A stretch of 9,852 bases of DNA from Rhodospirillales bacterium (GTDB lineage Bacteria; Pseudomonadota; Alphaproteobacteria; Rhodospirillales; 2-02-FULL-58-16), in NCBI GenBank assembly GCA_021775195.1, contig JAJFIG010000194.1, forward strand, positions 1 to 9,852, given 5' to 3'. Both the position numbers and the translations under genes were made by a program. The notes under the pieces were generated by a model that did no database searches, had not been told where the DNA came from, and saw nothing but the letters and a program-made list of their open reading frames with translations. Each line of letters starts with the position of its first letter. Positions within the stretch are counted from its first letter, which is position 1. Shown one piece after another: positions 6,796 through 9,852 of the stretch.

Positions 6796-8001
6796 TCAGA
6801 TAACCCCCCGCTGCCTGAGGTCGGCAAGGTCGGCGGGGCCGATGCCGATGGCGGCGAGCAGGGCGTCGGTGTGCTCGCCCAGTTCCGGGGCCGGCAGGCG
6901 GAAGGTGCCGGGGGTATCGCTCAGGCGGGGGATGATGTTGTGCATGGGCGCCGTCCCCAGGTCGGTGTCGGGAAGGTCGACAAGAACCTCCCGTTCGATG
7001 ACGTGGGGATCTGTGACGGTGTCGGTGACGTCGTAGACGGCGGACAGCGTGATCTCGGCCTCGCCGAAGACGCGCAGAACCTCCTCCTGGTCACGCTCGG
7101 CGATCCACGCACCGACGATTTCATCCACTTCTTCCCGGTGCCGCACCCGGTCGGGATTGGTCCGGAAACGGGGATCGTCAATCATGTCGGAGCGCCCGAT
7201 GACCCGGAACACGCGCTCGGCCATGGACTGGATCGAGGCCGAGAGGGCCACGAACTTGCCGTCACGGGTCGTGTAGACGTTGCGGGGCGAGGAGGTATTG
7301 GAACCGCTCCCCAGGCGCGGCTTGGGCTGGCCCGTGACCTTGTAGCTGAGGGCCTCGGGCCCGAGGACCGAGAGGATGGGCTCGAGCAGCGAAAGGTCGA
7401 TAACCTGGCCCCTACCGCCCTTTACCTCGACCTCGCGCAACGCCACCATGGTGGCCGAGGCGCCGTAAAGCCCGGCGACCATGTCGGCGAGGGCGAGGGG
7501 CGGCAGCACCGGGGGGCGGTCGCCGAAGCCGTTGCGGGCGGCAAAGCCCGACAACGCCTCGACCACCGAGCCGAAGCCAGGGCGGTCGCGGTAGGGGCCG
7601 GTCTGACCGAAGCCGGAAATGCGGGTGATGACGAGGCCGGGGTTGCGGGCCAGCAAGGTCTCGGGGGCCAGACCCATCTCCTCCAGACGGCCGGGGCGGA
7701 AGCCCTCGACCAGGGCATGGGCGGTCTCGGCCAGGCGCAGCAGGATGTCGATGGCCTCAGGTTCGCGCAGGTTCAGGCTCAGGCTTTTCTTGTTGCGGGC
7801 GTAGACCTTCCAGTGACAGGGGACGCCATCGTCCTGCCACAGGCGAAGGGGATCGCCCTTGGCCGGGTTCTCGATCTTGATGACCTCGGCGCCGAAGTCG
7901 GCAAGCTGCAGGGTCAGCATGTTGCCGCAGACAAGGCGGGAGAGGTCGATGATCCGGAGACCGTCGAGGGGTCCGGTATGGGTGGGATCGAAGGAGAGCA
8001 T
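6796..8001 (-). CDS. Family III (CaiB/BaiF) CoA-transferase
   Basis: With the start at ATG 8001 the protein has 401 residues, the usual length for family III CoA-transferases. It opens with PLDGLRIIDLSRLVCGNML (11-29), followed by LADFGAEVIKIENPAKGDPL (33-52), RNKKSLSLNL (69-78), LVEGFRPGRLEEMGL (97-111) and ISGFGQTGPY (128-137). D173 in LALADMVAG (169-177) aligns with the catalytic aspartate that forms the acyl and CoA intermediates. The enzyme moves CoA from a donor such as succinyl-CoA to a carboxylic acid. The downstream CitE-like lyase suggests a hydroxy-dicarboxylate acceptor, as with itaconate or citramalate CoA-transferases. An in-frame ATG at 8031 would add ten residues; neither start has a strong ribosome binding site. 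An extension to 8382 is rejected because it reads antisense through the aconitase X gene. The gene is divergent from that gene and heads the minus-strand operon. Confidence 0.92.
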   Translation of the reverse strand: MLSFDPTHTGPLDGLRIIDLSRLVCGNMLTLQLADFGAEVIKIENPAKGDPLRLWQDDGVPCHWKVYARNKKSLSLNLREPEAIDILLRLAETAHALVEGFRPGRLEEMGLAPETLLARNPGLVITRISGFGQTGPYRDRPGFGSVVEALSGFAARNGFGDRPPVLPPLALADMVAGLYGASATMVALREVEVKGGRGQVIDLSLLEPILSVLGPEALSYKVTGQPKPRLGSGSNTSSPRNVYTTRDGKFVALSASIQSMAERVFRVIGRSDMIDDPRFRTNPDRVRHREEVDEIVGAWIAERDQEEVLRVFGEAEITLSAVYDVTDTVTDPHVIEREVLVDLPDTDLGTAPMHNIIPRLSDTPGTFRLPAPELGEHTDALLAAIGIGPADLADLRQRGVI

Positions 8002-8119
8002 GGCGGCACCAGAGTCGCCGATCGCAGGCATCCGTGTAAAGGGCGGGATGATGATACTAGGGCTTTGACCGGTTTCCGGTCCCAGCGACCGCGTGTAAGG
8101 TAAAGGGAAGCGAGGGACC
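8002..8119. promoter_or_regulatory. Divergent intergenic control region with a perfect palindrome
   Basis: This 118-base gap separates the CoA-transferase and aconitase X genes and must hold the start signals for both. It contains a perfect inverted repeat, GACCGG-ttt-CCGGTC (8067-8081), overlapping a TTGACC (8065-8070) that resembles a plus-strand -35 box. I see no convincing -10 hexamer at the right distance. On the minus strand TAGTAT (8059-8054) is a weak -10 candidate. The palindrome could be an operator for a dimeric regulator or a small hairpin. No regulator gene adjoins this region within the window. Confidence 0.45.
8067..8081. repeat. Perfect 6-3-6 inverted repeat, possible operator
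   Basis: GACCGG and CCGGTC flank TTT exactly in the gap between the two divergent genes. The position about 40 bases upstream of the aconitase X start and 66 bases upstream of the CoA-transferase start suits a regulator-binding site. There is no following T-run in either direction, so it is not a typical intrinsic terminator. Chance occurrence in GC-rich DNA cannot be excluded. Confidence 0.45.
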
Positions 8120-9367
8120 ATGCACCTGAACGACGAAGAAAAAGCGATGCTGGCGGGCGCCATGGGGGAACCGGTGCGGTGGGCGGTCGAGCAGCAGATC
8201 ACGGTGGGGCAATTCTTCGACGCCGAGGACTTCGTCGGGGTCAGCCAGGTCCACCTGATGGCCGATACCGAGTCTTTGGGCGAAGCCGGCGTCGCGTTTC
8301 TGGAGCGCCTCTCCGGAGTGTCCGAGACAGAGCGCCGGGTGCGGGTGCCGACGGTGACCGATCCCCGGGGCATCGACTTCACCGCCTACAAGCGCCTCAA
8401 GCAGGAGGACTCGTGGGCGGCACTGGAGCGCCGGGCCATCGATGCCTTCACCGCCATGGGCATCCTGATGACCGACACCTGCATCAACTATCAGACCATT
8501 CTGCCGCCGACCTTCGGTGAGCACGTGGCCTTCGGCGACACCGGGTCGACCATCTACGCCAACAGCGTCTGCGGGGCGCGCAGCAACTTCGAGGGTGGAC
8601 CGGCAGCTCTGGCGGCGGCACTGACCGGCAGGGTGCCGCGCTACGGCTGCCATCTGGACAGGGGGCGACGGGCCGGGATGCGTTTCACCGTGAGTGACCG
8701 GCCGCGGACACTGAGCGACTGGGGGGCGTTGGGTGGCGTTGTCGGACGGCACTGCGGGTCCTACTGGACGATCCCGGCAATTGAGGGGATCGAGGGCGCG
8801 CCGACGTCGGACGAGTTGAAACATTTTGGTGCGGCGCTGGCGAGCTACGGCTCGGTGCCGCTGTTCCACATGACCGGAGTGACGCCCGAGGCGCCGGACC
8901 TGCCCAGCGTCTGCGACGGGACACCGCCGGAACCGGTGGTCCTGGACCGGGGCGACGTCGAGGCCTTTTACGACTCGTTTGCCAGCCACGACGACAAGGT
9001 GGACGTGGTGGTGTTCGCGGCGCCGCAGCTCTCACTGATCGAGATGCAGACCCTGGCGGGCCTGATCGAGGGACGGCGGGTGCATGCCGAATGTGCCCTT
9101 CTCGTCGCCACGTCGCCGGAGATCAAGGCGGCCTGCGACCGCATGGGCCTTACAGGAACCCTGGAGGCGGCGGGAGCCGTGGTTCTGGAAGGGGTCTGCT
9201 TCTATCAGATGTACGCCCGCGAGACCGGCATCGCCAACGGCTGGACGCGGCTGATGAGCAATTCGGCGAAGCTGGTCAATATCATCGCCGGCTACGGCTA
9301 CGAGCCCATGCTGGCAACCATGGAGCAGTGCGTCGACGCCGCCGTCGCCGGGAGGGCCGGATCATGA
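8120..9367 (+). CDS. Aconitase X (DUF521) catalytic large subunit
   Basis: The 415-residue protein matches the large, Fe-S-bearing part of aconitase X enzymes. Recognisable blocks are the N-terminal HLNDEEKAMLAG, TDTCINYQTILPP (118-130), GEHVAFGDTGSTIYANSVCG (133-152), GARSNFEGGPAALAAALTG (152-170) and a C-terminal GVCFYQ...SNSAKLVN region (358-387). C121, C151 and C360 lie where cluster-binding or catalytic cysteines are expected. Known family members dehydrate cis-3-hydroxy-L-proline or mevalonate 5-phosphate; many others are uncharacterised. The block after the first cysteine (INYQ) differs from the usual TP-Y type, pointing to a divergent subfamily. ATG 8120 has GAGGG closely upstream and an AAGGGA further back. 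The stop overlaps the small-subunit start by ATGA, so the two are translationally coupled. Context suggests a hydroxy- or unsaturated acid substrate feeding the divergent CoA-transferase and lyase. Confidence 0.9.
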   Translation: MHLNDEEKAMLAGAMGEPVRWAVEQQITVGQFFDAEDFVGVSQVHLMADTESLGEAGVAFLERLSGVSETERRVRVPTVTDPRGIDFTAYKRLKQEDSWAALERRAIDAFTAMGILMTDTCINYQTILPPTFGEHVAFGDTGSTIYANSVCGARSNFEGGPAALAAALTGRVPRYGCHLDRGRRAGMRFTVSDRPRTLSDWGALGGVVGRHCGSYWTIPAIEGIEGAPTSDELKHFGAALASYGSVPLFHMTGVTPEAPDLPSVCDGTPPEPVVLDRGDVEAFYDSFASHDDKVDVVVFAAPQLSLIEMQTLAGLIEGRRVHAECALLVATSPEIKAACDRMGLTGTLEAAGAVVLEGVCFYQMYARETGIANGWTRLMSNSAKLVNIIAGYGYEPMLATMEQCVDAAVAGRAGS

Positions 9368-9789
9368 GCGAACGGCGGTACCAGGGGCATGCCGGGGTCG
9401 GCGCCACGGTGACCGGTACGGCCCTGGTGGCGGCGGACGATTTCAGTGCCCGCTATGACCTCGACCGCATCAAGGGCGTGTTCTCGCGCCCCGCCCACAT
9501 GCTCCGCGGCGAGAGTTACGTCGGCCGCATCCTGGTTCTCAATACCGCCAAGGGCGGCGTGGCCACGGCCTGGATGCTCTACGAGATGGCGGCCAGGAAA
9601 ATGGCGCCGGCGGCCCTGGTGCTCAACACCGCCAATCCGATCATGGCCCAGGGGGCGGCGTTCGCGGGGATGGCGTTGATCGACCGCTTCGACACCGACA
9701 TCACGGCGGTGATCGAAAGTGGCGACGAGGCCACGGTCGATCCGGCCAGCGGCCTGGTGATGGTGCGCCCACGGGATGGCGGCTCATGA
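9364..9789 (+). CDS. Aconitase X small swivelling subunit (DUF126)
   Basis: The 141-residue protein has the length and order of the aconitase X swivelling domain. An N-terminal strand region (GATVTGTALVAADDFS, 13-28) is followed by the GVFSRPAHMLRGESYVGRIL block (38-57), the substrate-facing loop LNTAKGGVATAWMLYEM (59-75), and APAALVLNTANPIMAQGAAF (81-100). The family usually has a Ser-containing loop of the KGSxxGS or GRGSxSGS kind, which supplies a catalytic serine like that of the aconitase swivelling domain. Here it reads KGGVATAW and has no serine. It pairs with the large subunit through the ATGA overlap at 9364-9367 and is itself followed by an ATGA overlap into the next gene, so all three are probably one transcript. 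Identification as the partner subunit is firm; activity of the classical type is less certain. Confidence 0.88.
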   Translation: MSERRYQGHAGVGATVTGTALVAADDFSARYDLDRIKGVFSRPAHMLRGESYVGRILVLNTAKGGVATAWMLYEMAARKMAPAALVLNTANPIMAQGAAFAGMALIDRFDTDITAVIESGDEATVDPASGLVMVRPRDGGS

Positions 9790-9852
9790 GCCTGGCGCAC
9801 CTGACGAAATATGCCCGGACCCTGACGCCGGGCACGGCGGCGGCCCTGGGAT
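9786..9852 (+). CDS. Start of an unidentified gene (cut by window end)
   Basis: An ATG at 9786 overlaps the small-subunit stop as ATGA and the frame stays open to the window end. It gives 22 residues beginning MSLAHLTKYARTLTPGTAAA. This is too short to assign to a family. The overlap arrangement repeats the one between the two aconitase X subunits, which supports a real third gene in the operon. Confidence 0.6.
   Translation, partial: MSLAHLTKYARTLTPGTAAALG

Noticed and set aside
6745..8103. A 452-codon plus-strand open frame over the CoA-transferase gene
   Set aside because: It is an antisense shadow of a confidently assigned CoA-transferase with no domain of its own.
8002..8382. N-terminal extension of the CoA-transferase to 528 residues
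   Set aside because: Family III enzymes are about 400 residues. The extension reads antisense through the start of the aconitase X gene and is Ser/Arg/Pro-rich.
8057..8989. A 310-codon minus-strand open frame over the aconitase X large-subunit gene
   Set aside because: It is antisense to the large subunit, has Arg/Pro/His-rich shadow composition and no domain.

Overview
The window reads as chromosomal DNA from a GC-rich proteobacterium, most likely an alphaproteobacterium. This is an inference from GC-rich codon usage, tightly packed catabolic operons and the style of the protein families. I see no RNA genes, mobile elements, CRISPR arrays or phage genes. No gene-free stretch exceeds 300 bases; the longest gaps are about 120 to 160 bases. 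Several very long open frames lie antisense to real genes and are composition artefacts.

Left block, minus strand (1-3694). An operon-like set starts with a 794-residue thiamine-diphosphate enzyme of the homodimeric 2-oxo-acid dehydrogenase E1/transketolase type. It continues with a 96-residue protein I do not recognise and an enolase-superfamily enzyme (mandelate racemase/muconate cycloisomerase type) that runs off the left edge. An Lrp/AsnC regulator is transcribed divergently at 3857-4354. The AT-rich gap between the E1-like gene and the regulator holds promoter-like hexamers and several inverted repeats, so the regulator probably controls both directions. The pairing resembles the known mdeB/mdeR arrangement for 2-oxobutyrate and methionine breakdown, but methionine gamma-lyase, E2 and E3 are not seen here.

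Middle block, minus strand (4382-8001). Four genes run in order of transcription: a family III (CaiB/BaiF) CoA-transferase, a CitE/HpcH-type acyl-CoA lyase, a PLP enzyme of the D-cysteine desulfhydrase/ACC deaminase family, and a small cupin. The lyase and the PLP enzyme have strong Shine-Dalgarno sequences; that of the PLP enzyme fixes a GTG start.

Right block, plus strand (8120-9852). Divergent from the CoA-transferase, the two subunits of an aconitase X-type (de)hydratase are joined by a 4-base ATGA overlap. A further gene begins with a second ATGA overlap and is cut by the window end.

Taken together, the middle and right blocks suggest a catabolic route. A hydroxy acid would be made or consumed by the aconitase X enzyme, activated to its CoA thioester by the CoA-transferase, and split by the CitE-like lyase into two central metabolites. 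The small aconitase X subunit lacks the serine-containing loop I expect in the family, so this is either a divergent subfamily or an enzyme with new chemistry. The substrate cannot be read from the sequence.
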